Shown here: positions 1 through 6,321 of the stretch, one piece after another | Numbering within the stretch: position 1 is the stretch's first letter | How the letters are laid out: every line of letters starts with the position of its first letter | Assembly: GCA_045127595.1 (NCBI GenBank) | Contig: JBGVQS010000026.1 | Coordinates: 1 to 22,055 of the forward strand | From: Scatosoma sp045127595 | GTDB lineage: Bacteria > Bacillota > Clostridia > Christensenellales > Borkfalkiaceae | Length of the DNA stretch: 22,055 nt | Reading direction: 5' to 3' | Translations under genes and position numbers: made by a program | Notes under the pieces: generated by a model | What the model was told of the DNA's origin: nothing | What the model saw: only the letters and a program-made list of their open reading frames with translations | The model's database searches: none

Positions 1-460
1 GAATGTGGCGGTTTGCGATGATGCAACCTTCTTTCAGATCCACTACCCCTTTCGGCCCAATGATGCGGATCCCCGCCGAGCCGGCAATATTGCCCGATTC
101 TCTTACGGGCGGCTTTACCTTCAACACGTACGAATCGGTCGCGGAAATTTCCACTTGCGATTTGCTTCTCAACGGCCCTAAAACGCGCACGGTTTCAATG
201 GGACGCAGGGAAGGACCTACGATCGTCAGCACTTCTTTGCACGCATACTGACCGGGCTGGGACAGATCCCTGAGCGGGGTCAACTCATACCCCTCACCGA
301 ACAGCGTCGCAAGATCCGCTTTCGTCAGATGTATATGCCTATTGGATACACCAACGGGAACTTCGTTGCCGTTCGTAGCCGCGGTCGCAACTGCGCCGCC
401 TTCCATATCCGCCAATACTTTTTTAACCATTTCCGCAATTTTTGCGCTCGAAATTTCCAT
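1..460 (-). CDS. pduL: Phosphate propanoyltransferase PduL, BMC-targeted (partial, C-terminus off window)
   Basis: This is the BMC phosphotransacylase, which swaps CoA for phosphate on the acyl-CoA made by the aldehyde dehydrogenase, regenerating CoA in the lumen and giving acyl-phosphate for AckA. About 153 codons are present; the 3' end lies beyond the left edge. Residues 1-19 (MEISSAKIAEMVKKVLADM) form an amphipathic helix typical of encapsulation peptides, followed by a short Gly/Ala/Thr linker. The PduL fold begins near residue 36 with VGVSNRHIHLT, whose HIH histidines are the family's zinc ligands, and a second half includes IIANRHI at the truncation. The ATG at 460 follows GGAGAG at good spacing; an out-of-frame ATG at 467 was rejected. 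A 266-base gap rich in stem-loops separates it from the upstream BMC-H gene. Family assignment is firm; the acyl substrate (lactoyl or propionyl) is not decided by the sequence. Confidence 0.93.
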   Translation of the reverse strand, partial: MEISSAKIAEMVKKVLADMEGGAVATAATNGNEVPVGVSNRHIHLTKADLATLFGEGYELTPLRDLSQPGQYACKEVLTIVGPSLRPIETVRVLGPLRSKSQVEISATDSYVLKVKPPVRESGNIAGSAGIRIIGPKGVVDLKEGCIIANRHI

Positions 461-472
461 AATCCATTCTCT

Positions 473-500
473 CCGTAAACTCGTTTACGCCGCTTTACGG
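473..500 (-). repeat. Stem-loop in the pduL leader
   Basis: CCGTAAA at 473-479 is the exact reverse complement of TTTACGG at 494-500. The loop itself contains GTTTAC (483-488), which could pair instead with GTAAAC at 475-480. The structure lies directly upstream of the pduL ribosome binding site, so it could affect translation start or mRNA 5'-end stability. No function is proven. Confidence 0.45.
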
Positions 501-534
501 CGCAACAAAACCTGAAAAACCGTTTGAAAAACTT

Positions 535-572
535 CCGTATCGCCCAAACGGTCGCCCATGCGGGCGATACGG
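535..572 (-). repeat. Strong intergenic hairpin between BMC-H and pduL
   Basis: An 11-bp perfect inverted repeat, CCGTATCGCCC at 535-545 and GGGCGATACGG at 562-572, encloses a 16-base loop. A second CGCCC at 553-557 competes for the same GGGCG. On the transcribed minus strand the stem is followed by AAGTTTTTC, a short interrupted U run. It therefore resembles a weak or partial intrinsic terminator, or a processing and stability hairpin, that would set pduL expression below the shell genes. Confidence 0.6.
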
Positions 573-600
573 TTCCCTGATAATTTGTTTACATTCCACT

Positions 601-724
601 AAAAAGCGGAGTTGCGAGCAATACGCGATGAGCACGGCTTTCCCGACGGAAGTTTACTGTGCGTAAACGAGCGAGGGAAAACGTAAGCCCGACAAAGTAG
701 TGCGACGCAAATACACTTTTTTTT
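601..724. repeat. Fold-back intergenic element, REP/MITE-like
   Basis: The ends at about 601-620 and 701-724 are imperfect inverted repeats: AAAAAG...TTGCG on the left against CGCAA...CTTTTT on the right. Inside is a nested hairpin: GGCTT/AAGCC (636-640 with 685-689), TCCC/GGGA (641-644 with 675-678) and GTTTAC/GTAAAC (652-657 with 663-668) around the loop TGTGC. No open reading frame or transposase is present. It could be a mobile repetitive element or a structured mRNA spacer. The reading is inference. Confidence 0.45.
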
Positions 725-726
725 AA

Positions 727-1002
727 TTATTTAATAGCGGGAAGAAGTTTTTCAACGTCTGCGTGGGGACGAGGAATTACGTGCGTAGCGATCACTTCGC
801 CAAGCGCCGTAGCTGCCGCGCTACCTGCTTCGACTGCCGCTTTCACTGCGCCTACGTCGCCGCGGACCATAACGCTTACCAAACCGCTACCGATCTTTTC
901 GCTGCCGATAAGTACGACGTTTGCCGCCTTTACCATTGCATCTGCCGCTTCAATCGCCGCTACAAGACCTCTCGTTTCAACCATACCTAATGCTTCCATC
1001 AT
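727..1002 (-). CDS. BMC-H shell protein, PduA/PduJ-like
   Basis: This 91-residue single BMC-domain protein is of the type that forms the hexameric tiles of microcompartment facets. It opens with the hallmark EALGMVETRGL, runs through the ADAMVKAANV helix, and carries the canonical pore-loop motif KIGSG at about residues 36-40, as in PduA and PduJ. The pore is therefore probably small and polar, fitting passage of diols, lactaldehyde or similar small metabolites. Length is normal for BMC-H. The first of two adjacent ATGs (1002) lies 10 bases after AAGGAG. It sits 36 bases downstream of the other BMC-H gene and ahead of pduL. The family call is secure. I give no gene symbol because paralogues cannot be named from sequence alone. 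Confidence 0.95.
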   Translation of the reverse strand: MMEALGMVETRGLVAAIEAADAMVKAANVVLIGSEKIGSGLVSVMVRGDVGAVKAAVEAGSAAATALGEVIATHVIPRPHADVEKLLPAIK

Positions 1003-1038
1003 TTTTGTAATTCTCCTTGAATTTTATTTTTTATTTTT

Positions 1039-1356
1039 TTATCGTAATTTGTCTTTGCCGAGCGCGCTCAAATGAGCAAACCATTCGATATCTTCGCTCT
1101 GCCGTGCAATTACCTTGTGGGTAATATACAGTTCTCGTTTTTCAGCTTCGGCTTTTCCTGCCGCAACAGCCGCTTCCACAGCCGCCGCGTCCCCTTCTAC
1201 CTTGATTGCCATAACCAAAGGCACGCGCGCAGAATCTCCTGCCGCAGGTTTGTTTTTATCGATCGCTACAACTTTTACGTTTGCCGCTTTCGCCATTGCG
1301 TCCGCAACTACGATCGACGTCGCAAAACCGAATACTTCTATCATGCCAAGTGCCAT
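1039..1356 (-). CDS. BMC-H shell protein with enlarged pore loop
   Basis: This is a 105-residue single BMC-domain shell protein. The N-terminus ALGMIEVFGF and the ADAMAKAANV helix align directly with the neighbouring BMC-H. Between the AANV helix and the following Gly-Asp turn it has 27 residues against 18 in the neighbour, a 9-residue insertion. The canonical KIGSG pore motif is replaced by a stretch around residues 33-46 containing NKPAAGDSARVP. The C-terminus is also slightly longer and polar. In hexamers this loop lines the central pore, so pore size and charge should differ from the PduA-like tile. The gene follows the alcohol dehydrogenase after a 127-base gap holding a strong hairpin, and its ATG lies behind AAGGAG. 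Shell role is secure; conduit selectivity is inference. Confidence 0.92.
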   Translation of the reverse strand: MALGMIEVFGFATSIVVADAMAKAANVKVVAIDKNKPAAGDSARVPLVMAIKVEGDAAAVEAAVAAGKAEAEKRELYITHKVIARQSEDIEWFAHLSALGKDKLR

Positions 1357-1395
1357 TCGTTTGTTTCTCCTTCTTTGTTCAAGTTAAGTTTTTAT

Positions 1396-1437
1396 GTTAC
1401 CTTTGGGAGTGTACTTTGCGTACACGACCAAGGTAAC
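1396..1437 (-). repeat. Nested hairpin between ADH and BMC-H genes
   Basis: The outer stem GTTACCTT(T)GG at 1396-1406 pairs with CCAAGGTAAC at 1428-1437, with one bulged base. The inner stem GTGTAC at 1409-1414 pairs perfectly with GTACAC at 1420-1425 around the loop TTTGC. Neither strand has a following U run, so this is not a standard terminator. It lies about 40 bases before the BMC-H start and could be a processing or stabilising element for the shell mRNA. The inner hairpin resembles the one at 652-668. Confidence 0.6.
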
Positions 1438-1483
1438 TCCAAGCGCAACGCCGTATTTCGACGCATATATGCATTTTAAAAAC

Positions 1484-2683
1484 TTACTTGTTGACGTAAC
1501 AAATCTTAATCCCCTTCTGCGCCACGTTCACTTCCATCGCTTCATTGAGTTGAGTAAGAGGGAATTCGTGCGTGATCAAATCCTTGATGGGGATATTCAT
1601 TTCTCTTGCCTGACGAAGGAACGCCATTGTGGTGGGATAATCGTCTGCCGAATAGTCCCAAGAACCGACAAGATTGATTTCCTTATTGCACATTGCAAAG
1701 TGGGGGTTCACGTTATATTCGCCGTTGTTTACGAAGAAGCCCATTTCGCAGAGCCCGCCGCCACGACGGATATATTCGAAGATGTCTTTCGCCGCCGCAG
1801 GAGCGCCCGTGCATTGGAACGCAAAATCCGCGCCGACGCCGTTTGCTACGCTCTTTACGAGATTAACTCTTTCCGCAAGCGTCGTTACTTCTTTAAAGTT
1901 AATGATCGTCTTCGCACCGAGTTTCTTTGCCATTTCCAAACGCATCGGCGTACCGTCGATTGCGATGATGTGGTTGATACCTGCCGCGCGCAAAACGCTG
2001 ATCATAACCAAACCAACAGGGCCAAGACCTTGAATCAAAACCTTCGAGTTAAAGTTGATAAGTCCCGTCGTTTGCGCTCTCTTTAATGCGTGTACGCATA
2101 CGCAAGCGAGTTCGAGAATCATTCTTTCCTTTAAATCGAGATCGTTGACTACGAAATAGGTAGAACCCTTACCGCGGATCAAAAGATATTCCGCGAACCA
2201 ACCGGTAAACGGCTGTGCGTCGCTGTGAGGAATCAAGCCGAATACGCCCTGCTTGTCGCAAAGGTTGGTATTTGCGGGATGATTACGGCAAACGTGGCAT
2301 TCGCCGCAGCTAATAACGCTGGTAACGATTTTATCGCCGACCTTGATAGGTTTCCCTGACGTATCGCACTTGATATTTTTACCAAGATAAACGATTTCGC
2401 CCGTACCTTCATGCCCAAGCGTTACGGGAATAATCCCGAACGGGTCAGCCTTCCATTCATGAACGTCCGTACCGCATACGCCGCAACCTTCTACTTTTAC
2501 TAAAATATCGTCGTCATTCAACGCAGGAATGGGATATTCTTTTACTTCGATTTTCTTTTGCGCCGTGAGCATAGCTACCTTTGCGGTCTTGGGAATCGCG
2601 CCGTTGCATCTCGCTTTTGCGCCGCCCATTTCCCCAAGGATTTTACGAACGATACTCTCTACTTGAGAGGAAGTAATATCCAT
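1484..2683 (-). CDS. Zinc-dependent MDR alcohol dehydrogenase with encapsulation peptide
   Basis: This 399-residue medium-chain zinc alcohol dehydrogenase is predicted to reduce lactaldehyde (to 1,2-propanediol) or propionaldehyde and so regenerate NAD+ for the aldehyde dehydrogenase. Residues 1-19 (MDITSSQVESIVRKILGEM) form an amphipathic helix like that of PduL and are followed by a linker, so targeting to the BMC lumen is likely. The catalytic domain starts near residue 33. The zinc-ligand motif GCGVCGTD (Cys70) and GHE (His91-Glu92) are present, as are four structural-zinc cysteines near 127, 130, 133 and 143. A Rossmann motif, GLGPVG, follows. ATG at 2683 follows AAGGAG. The gene lies 20 bases after the AldDH stop. 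BMC alcohol dehydrogenases are usually iron-type PduQ/EutG proteins, so this family is unusual here. The exact substrate is not shown. Confidence 0.9.
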   Translation of the reverse strand: MDITSSQVESIVRKILGEMGGAKARCNGAIPKTAKVAMLTAQKKIEVKEYPIPALNDDDILVKVEGCGVCGTDVHEWKADPFGIIPVTLGHEGTGEIVYLGKNIKCDTSGKPIKVGDKIVTSVISCGECHVCRNHPANTNLCDKQGVFGLIPHSDAQPFTGWFAEYLLIRGKGSTYFVVNDLDLKERMILELACVCVHALKRAQTTGLINFNSKVLIQGLGPVGLVMISVLRAAGINHIIAIDGTPMRLEMAKKLGAKTIINFKEVTTLAERVNLVKSVANGVGADFAFQCTGAPAAAKDIFEYIRRGGGLCEMGFFVNNGEYNVNPHFAMCNKEINLVGSWDYSADDYPTTMAFLRQAREMNIPIKDLITHEFPLTQLNEAMEVNVAQKGIKICYVNK

Positions 2684-2703
2684 TGTGTTTTCTCCTTATA
2701 ATT

Positions 2704-4161
2704 TTAAATAATTCTGAAATAATCGGTCATCACGCAGCGGCGGAATCTGGTAAAACTTCTCGCGCTGGTCAAGCCTTCGCCCGTAGGACCTGCGATCGTG
2801 AAGGTCGTATGTCCTTCGCCGCCGAACCCGATCCCTGCATACGAGGGTGCGTTCTTGACGAAAATCGTCGTTTCCACCGCGCGGGCAAATCTCGTCAAAT
2901 GATCGATATTCTTCGAGTGCATGTGTGCCGTATGGCGGTTGCCGTGTTCTGCCTTTACCGCCAAATCAATCGCTTCGTCAATGTTGTTGACGCGCACGAT
3001 CGGCAGGATCGGCATCATCAATTCGTGCTGTACGAACGGATGATTGAAGTCCGTTTCACAAATAATACAACGCACTTCAGGACCTACCTTTACGCCGATT
3101 TTAGCAAGGAGCACCGCCGCGTCGCGACCTACGCAGTCGCGGCTGACCGTTTTTTTAACGATCCCCGTCTTGGGATTTTTGCTGTCCACAAGCACAATGT
3201 TGGAAAGCGCTTCCGCTTGCGCCGCCGTGATTTTATACGCGCCGTTTGCAAGCATTGCCGAAATCAGCTCGTCCGCGATATTTTTGAACGCAAATACTTC
3301 CTTTTCCGCAATACAAGGCAGGTTGTTGTCAAACGAGCAACCGTCGATAATATCCTTGCCCGCCTTTTGAATGTCCGCGGTATCGTCAACGATAACGGGA
3401 GGATTACCTGCCCCTGCGCCGATCGCTTTCTTACCGCTGGAAAGTACCGATCTTACTACCCCGGGACCGCCCGTGCAAACGAGCAAGCGAATGTTGGGGT
3501 GCTTGTACATAATTTGCGCCGTATCGAGCGTGGGTTTTACCACGGACGCTACGAGCACCGCAGGACCGCCTGCTTTCGCGCAAGCGCGATTGACAAGGTC
3601 TACTGCGTAGTTCGAGGTCGCAATTGCATTCGGGTGGGGATTGAACACAACGCCGTTCCCTGCCGCGATCATACCGATACTGTTACAAATAACCGTTTCG
3701 GAAGGATTCGTACTGGGAGTGATACTACCAACGACGCCAAAGGGCGCCATTTCCGTCAAGGTCAAGCCGTGATCCCCCGTCTTTGCTTGGGAAACGATGT
3801 CGGCTGTGCCGGGCGTTTTGTCCGCAACAAGTATGTGCTTCGCCGTTTTATGCGCCACTTTACCCATTTTCGTTTCCGCAACGCCGAGGTTCGCCATAAC
3901 GCTCGCCTCTGCGCGGCAGAGTTCACGAATCGCGGTAATCACCTTTTCGCGTTCTTCGAGCGACATTGCGCGTACCGCTTTATAGCCTGCGGTAGCCGCG
4001 TCGATCGCGTCGTTCATATCCGTGTAAACACCGATGTATTTGCGGCCGTTATATTGAGAGCCATCCCACGCGTTCTTTGCCGTGGGAGCGCCGCCATTGA
4101 GGTTTTTGAGCACTTGCGCGATTACTTCCTCAATCTGGGCTTCCGTCCAATTTATAGCCAT
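2704..4161 (-). CDS. CoA-acylating aldehyde dehydrogenase, PduP-like, BMC-targeted
   Basis: This 485-residue member of the PduP/EutE family oxidises an aldehyde with CoA and NAD+ to acyl-CoA in the microcompartment. Residues 1-21 (MAINWTEAQIEEVIAQVLKN...) are a predicted encapsulation helix, followed by a short Gly/Ala-rich linker. The ALDH domain shows PFGVVGSITPSTNPSE, the CTGGPGVV cofactor region, and catalytic Cys283 in NNLPCIAEKE. The C-terminus has the family's APSYAGIGFGGEG. An upstream extension of 11 codons in frame was rejected because AAAAGGAG lies just before the ATG at 4161. The product passes to PduL. If no dehydratase is encoded nearby, the substrate is L-lactaldehyde; if one lies off the window, propionaldehyde. 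The family and the catalytic residue are seen; the substrate is inferred. Confidence 0.94.
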   Translation of the reverse strand: MAINWTEAQIEEVIAQVLKNLNGGAPTAKNAWDGSQYNGRKYIGVYTDMNDAIDAATAGYKAVRAMSLEEREKVITAIRELCRAEASVMANLGVAETKMGKVAHKTAKHILVADKTPGTADIVSQAKTGDHGLTLTEMAPFGVVGSITPSTNPSETVICNSIGMIAAGNGVVFNPHPNAIATSNYAVDLVNRACAKAGGPAVLVASVVKPTLDTAQIMYKHPNIRLLVCTGGPGVVRSVLSSGKKAIGAGAGNPPVIVDDTADIQKAGKDIIDGCSFDNNLPCIAEKEVFAFKNIADELISAMLANGAYKITAAQAEALSNIVLVDSKNPKTGIVKKTVSRDCVGRDAAVLLAKIGVKVGPEVRCIICETDFNHPFVQHELMMPILPIVRVNNIDEAIDLAVKAEHGNRHTAHMHSKNIDHLTRFARAVETTIFVKNAPSYAGIGFGGEGHTTFTIAGPTGEGLTSARSFTRFRRCVMTDYFRII

Positions 4162-4182
4162 TGTTTTTCTCCTTTTTTCTAC

Positions 4183-4207
4183 CGCTTGAATCAAATCCTT
4201 TCAAGCG
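4183..4207 (-). repeat. Hairpin upstream of the AldDH gene
   Basis: CGCTTGAA at 4183-4190 is perfectly complementary to TTCAAGCG at 4200-4207, with a 9-base loop. It fills most of the 67-base gap between the aldolase stop and the AldDH start and lies about 20 bases before the start codon. No U run follows. A role in mRNA processing or stability is possible. Confidence 0.5.
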
Positions 4208-4228
4208 TGAAAACGCGAACTGCGTTTC

Positions 4229-4981
4229 TTATTTGCCGAGAGCCGCCAAAACCTTCTTCGTGATCGCTTCTACGAGTTCCGCGTTCGCGCAGTTGCAGGT
4301 TGCAGGTTCATCCCCGTAATCAATGCCGGGATGACGGCCGGGAAGGTTCATCTTCTTTCTCAAATCCATAAGCTTTTTAAGCTGATCGTTAGAGATTTCG
4401 TGTACCGCGCCAAGATCCATTGCGTGCTTGCAGATTACTGCGTTGAATTCAACTTCTTCCATAACGAAGAACGCCTTGTTCAAATTGCAGCCAACCGTCA
4501 ACGCACCGTGGTTTCTAAGCAAGAATGCGTCGTGGTTTTGAAGGTACGGATCGAGCGAATCGGGAATTTCCATCGTGGAAGGCGTACCGTAATCGCAGGT
4601 AGGTACTTCGCCGATCGTCAAAACTGCTTCGGGAAGAATGTATTGATCGAGATCGATATCCGCAACGGTAAATGCGGTAGCAACGGGAGGATGTGCGTGA
4701 ACGACCGCCGTAACGTCGGGGCGTTCGCGATATACTCTCATGTGCATCTTGATTTCGGACGAAGGATTGAGTTTCCCTTCAAGCTTATTACCGTCTTTGT
4801 CAACCTTGATGATCATATCGGGGGTCAAAGAACCCTTGGATACGCCCGTCGGCGTGCAGTAATATTCGTTTTCGCTGATCTTAACGGAAATGTTACCGTC
4901 GTTTGCAGCAACGAACCCATTCAACCACAGCTTATGCCCAACTTCGCCAAATTCCTTCTTGATTTCAAAAGGTGATTTCAT
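4229..4981 (-). CDS. Class II sugar-phosphate aldolase (FucA-like) with C-terminal encapsulation peptide
   Basis: This 250-residue class II aldolase/adducin-family enzyme should cleave rhamnulose-1-phosphate, and perhaps fuculose-1-phosphate, to DHAP and L-lactaldehyde. The catalytic glutamate is Glu76 in NPSSEIKMH; zinc ligands are His95 and His97 in VVHAHPP and His158 in RNHGALTVG, matching E. coli FucA positions with an offset of about three. The catalytic domain ends near residue 215, the FucA length. It then continues through a Pro/Gly/Cys-containing linker to a terminal amphipathic helix, NAELVEAITKKVLAALGK, typical of BMC encapsulation peptides. This places lactaldehyde production inside the shell. 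ATG at 4981 follows AAAGGAG. The rhaA and rhaB neighbours argue for rhamnulose-1-P as substrate although the fold is closer to FucA than to the longer RhaD; BMC-linked aldolases of this type are known to serve both sugars. Confidence 0.92.
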   Translation of the reverse strand: MKSPFEIKKEFGEVGHKLWLNGFVAANDGNISVKISENEYYCTPTGVSKGSLTPDMIIKVDKDGNKLEGKLNPSSEIKMHMRVYRERPDVTAVVHAHPPVATAFTVADIDLDQYILPEAVLTIGEVPTCDYGTPSTMEIPDSLDPYLQNHDAFLLRNHGALTVGCNLNKAFFVMEEVEFNAVICKHAMDLGAVHEISNDQLKKLMDLRKKMNLPGRHPGIDYGDEPATCNCANAELVEAITKKVLAALGK

Positions 4982-5013
4982 AATTTTTCTCCTTTCCTTT
5001 TATATTATTTTTT

Positions 5014-6204
5014 TTATTTTGTCAAATTGAGTGTGTCAAGAGCAATCATATACTCTTCGTTGGTGGGGATTACAAGCGTCTTTACTTTCGCGCCCTTTGC
5101 GGTAATATCCGCAAATTCTCCCCTGGGACAGGTTTGATTGATTTCCGCGTCTACTTCAATGCCCAAGAAAGACATATCCTTGCAGACTTCTTCACGCAAA
5201 TCGCGGTCGTTTTCGCCGATACCCGCCGTGAATACTACTGCGTCCACGCCGTTCATTTCCGCTACGTACGAACCGACGATTTTCTTGATGTTGTGGCAAA
5301 GAATCTTCATCGCGAGCTTCGCGCGGTAATTGCCTGCCGCCGCCGCGTCGCGAATATCTCTGCAATCGCTGCCAAAGCCCGAAATCCCCGCAAGCCCCGA
5401 TTCTTTATTGAGAACCTTGTCCGCTTCTTCCGCCGTCAAGCCTTCCGCCTTTTGCAAGAAGGTTACGACGGTGGGATCGATCGCGCCGCTTCGCGTACCC
5501 ATCGGAACGCCGTCTTGGGGAGTAAAGCCCATGGACGTATCCACCGCTTTGCCGTTGACCGTCGCCGTAATCGACGAACCGTTGCCAAGATGGCAGGTAA
5601 CGATTTTTGCATTTTTGTTGCCAAGGTATTCCGCCGCTTTCGCCGCAACGTATCTGTGCGACGTGCCGTGGAAGCCGTAACGGCGCACCTTATATTTTTC
5701 GTAATATTCGTACGGGATCGGATAAATGTACGCATAATCTTCCATATCCGAATAGTACGAGGTATCGAACACCCCTACGTGATTTACCGAAGGCATAACT
5801 TCTTTACAAGCTTTCAAGCCGCTGATTGCGGGAGGCCCGTGCAAGGGGTTCAAGCCTACGATACTTTCGAGATATTCCAGCTCTTGATCGCCGAGAATCG
5901 CCGATTTTTTCAGCTTTTCGCCGCCGTGCGCAAATCTATGTCCAACCGCCGAAATTTCCGAAACGTTTTCGATAACGCCCTTTTCTTTGTCGGTGAGCAG
6001 GGAAAGTACGCATTCAATCGCCGCTTTGTGATCGGGGAACGCCGCGTCCGATTTATAATCGGGTTTGGAAGGACGCTTGTGCGTTACGATTCCGTCAATC
6101 CCGATTCTTTCGCAGAGCCCCTTTGCAAGCACTTCGTTCGTGTCCATATCAAACAACTGATATTTCAACGAAGAGCTACCTGCGTTTACAACGAGAATTT
6201 TCAT
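5014..6204 (-). CDS. ackA: Acetate kinase family acyl-phosphate kinase
   Basis: This 396-residue acetate/propionate kinase makes ATP from the acyl-phosphate released by PduL, the energy-yielding step of the BMC pathway. The N-terminal phosphate-binding motif VNAGSSSLKY, the central RYGFHGTSH, the HLGNGSS motif, GTRSGAIDP and the late FTAGIGEND are all present in order, and the length is normal. No encapsulation-type extension is visible at either end, so the enzyme probably works in the cytosol. ATG at 6204 lies behind AAAGGAG. It sits between rhaA and the aldolase gene. Inclusion in the operon suggests dedication to this pathway, whether on lactoyl-, propionyl- or acetyl-phosphate; specificity cannot be read from the sequence. 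Confidence 0.93.
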   Translation of the reverse strand: MKILVVNAGSSSLKYQLFDMDTNEVLAKGLCERIGIDGIVTHKRPSKPDYKSDAAFPDHKAAIECVLSLLTDKEKGVIENVSEISAVGHRFAHGGEKLKKSAILGDQELEYLESIVGLNPLHGPPAISGLKACKEVMPSVNHVGVFDTSYYSDMEDYAYIYPIPYEYYEKYKVRRYGFHGTSHRYVAAKAAEYLGNKNAKIVTCHLGNGSSITATVNGKAVDTSMGFTPQDGVPMGTRSGAIDPTVVTFLQKAEGLTAEEADKVLNKESGLAGISGFGSDCRDIRDAAAAGNYRAKLAMKILCHNIKKIVGSYVAEMNGVDAVVFTAGIGENDRDLREEVCKDMSFLGIEVDAEINQTCPRGEFADITAKGAKVKTLVIPTNEEYMIALDTLNLTK

Positions 6205-6321
6205 TGTTTCTTGCTCCTTTATTCTTTCAAGGCTATTTCTTTTAGCCGATTGTTTGTATTTTACCGTTAAATAGTCCGTTTCATGGGGAGATACAACGCA
6301 GAAATGCGACGTATATACCCA

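Noticed and set aside
2683..4263. Long plus-strand open frame of 526 codons opposite the AldDH gene
   Set aside because: It is Arg/His/Phe/Cys-rich without recognisable motifs and mirrors the codon bias of the confirmed minus-strand gene; it has no ribosome binding site or family resemblance.
4229..4981. RhaD-type rhamnulose-1-phosphate aldolase
   Set aside because: The catalytic domain length and the spacing of Glu76, His95, His97 and His158 match FucA rather than the longer RhaD, although rhamnulose-1-phosphate is still the likely substrate.
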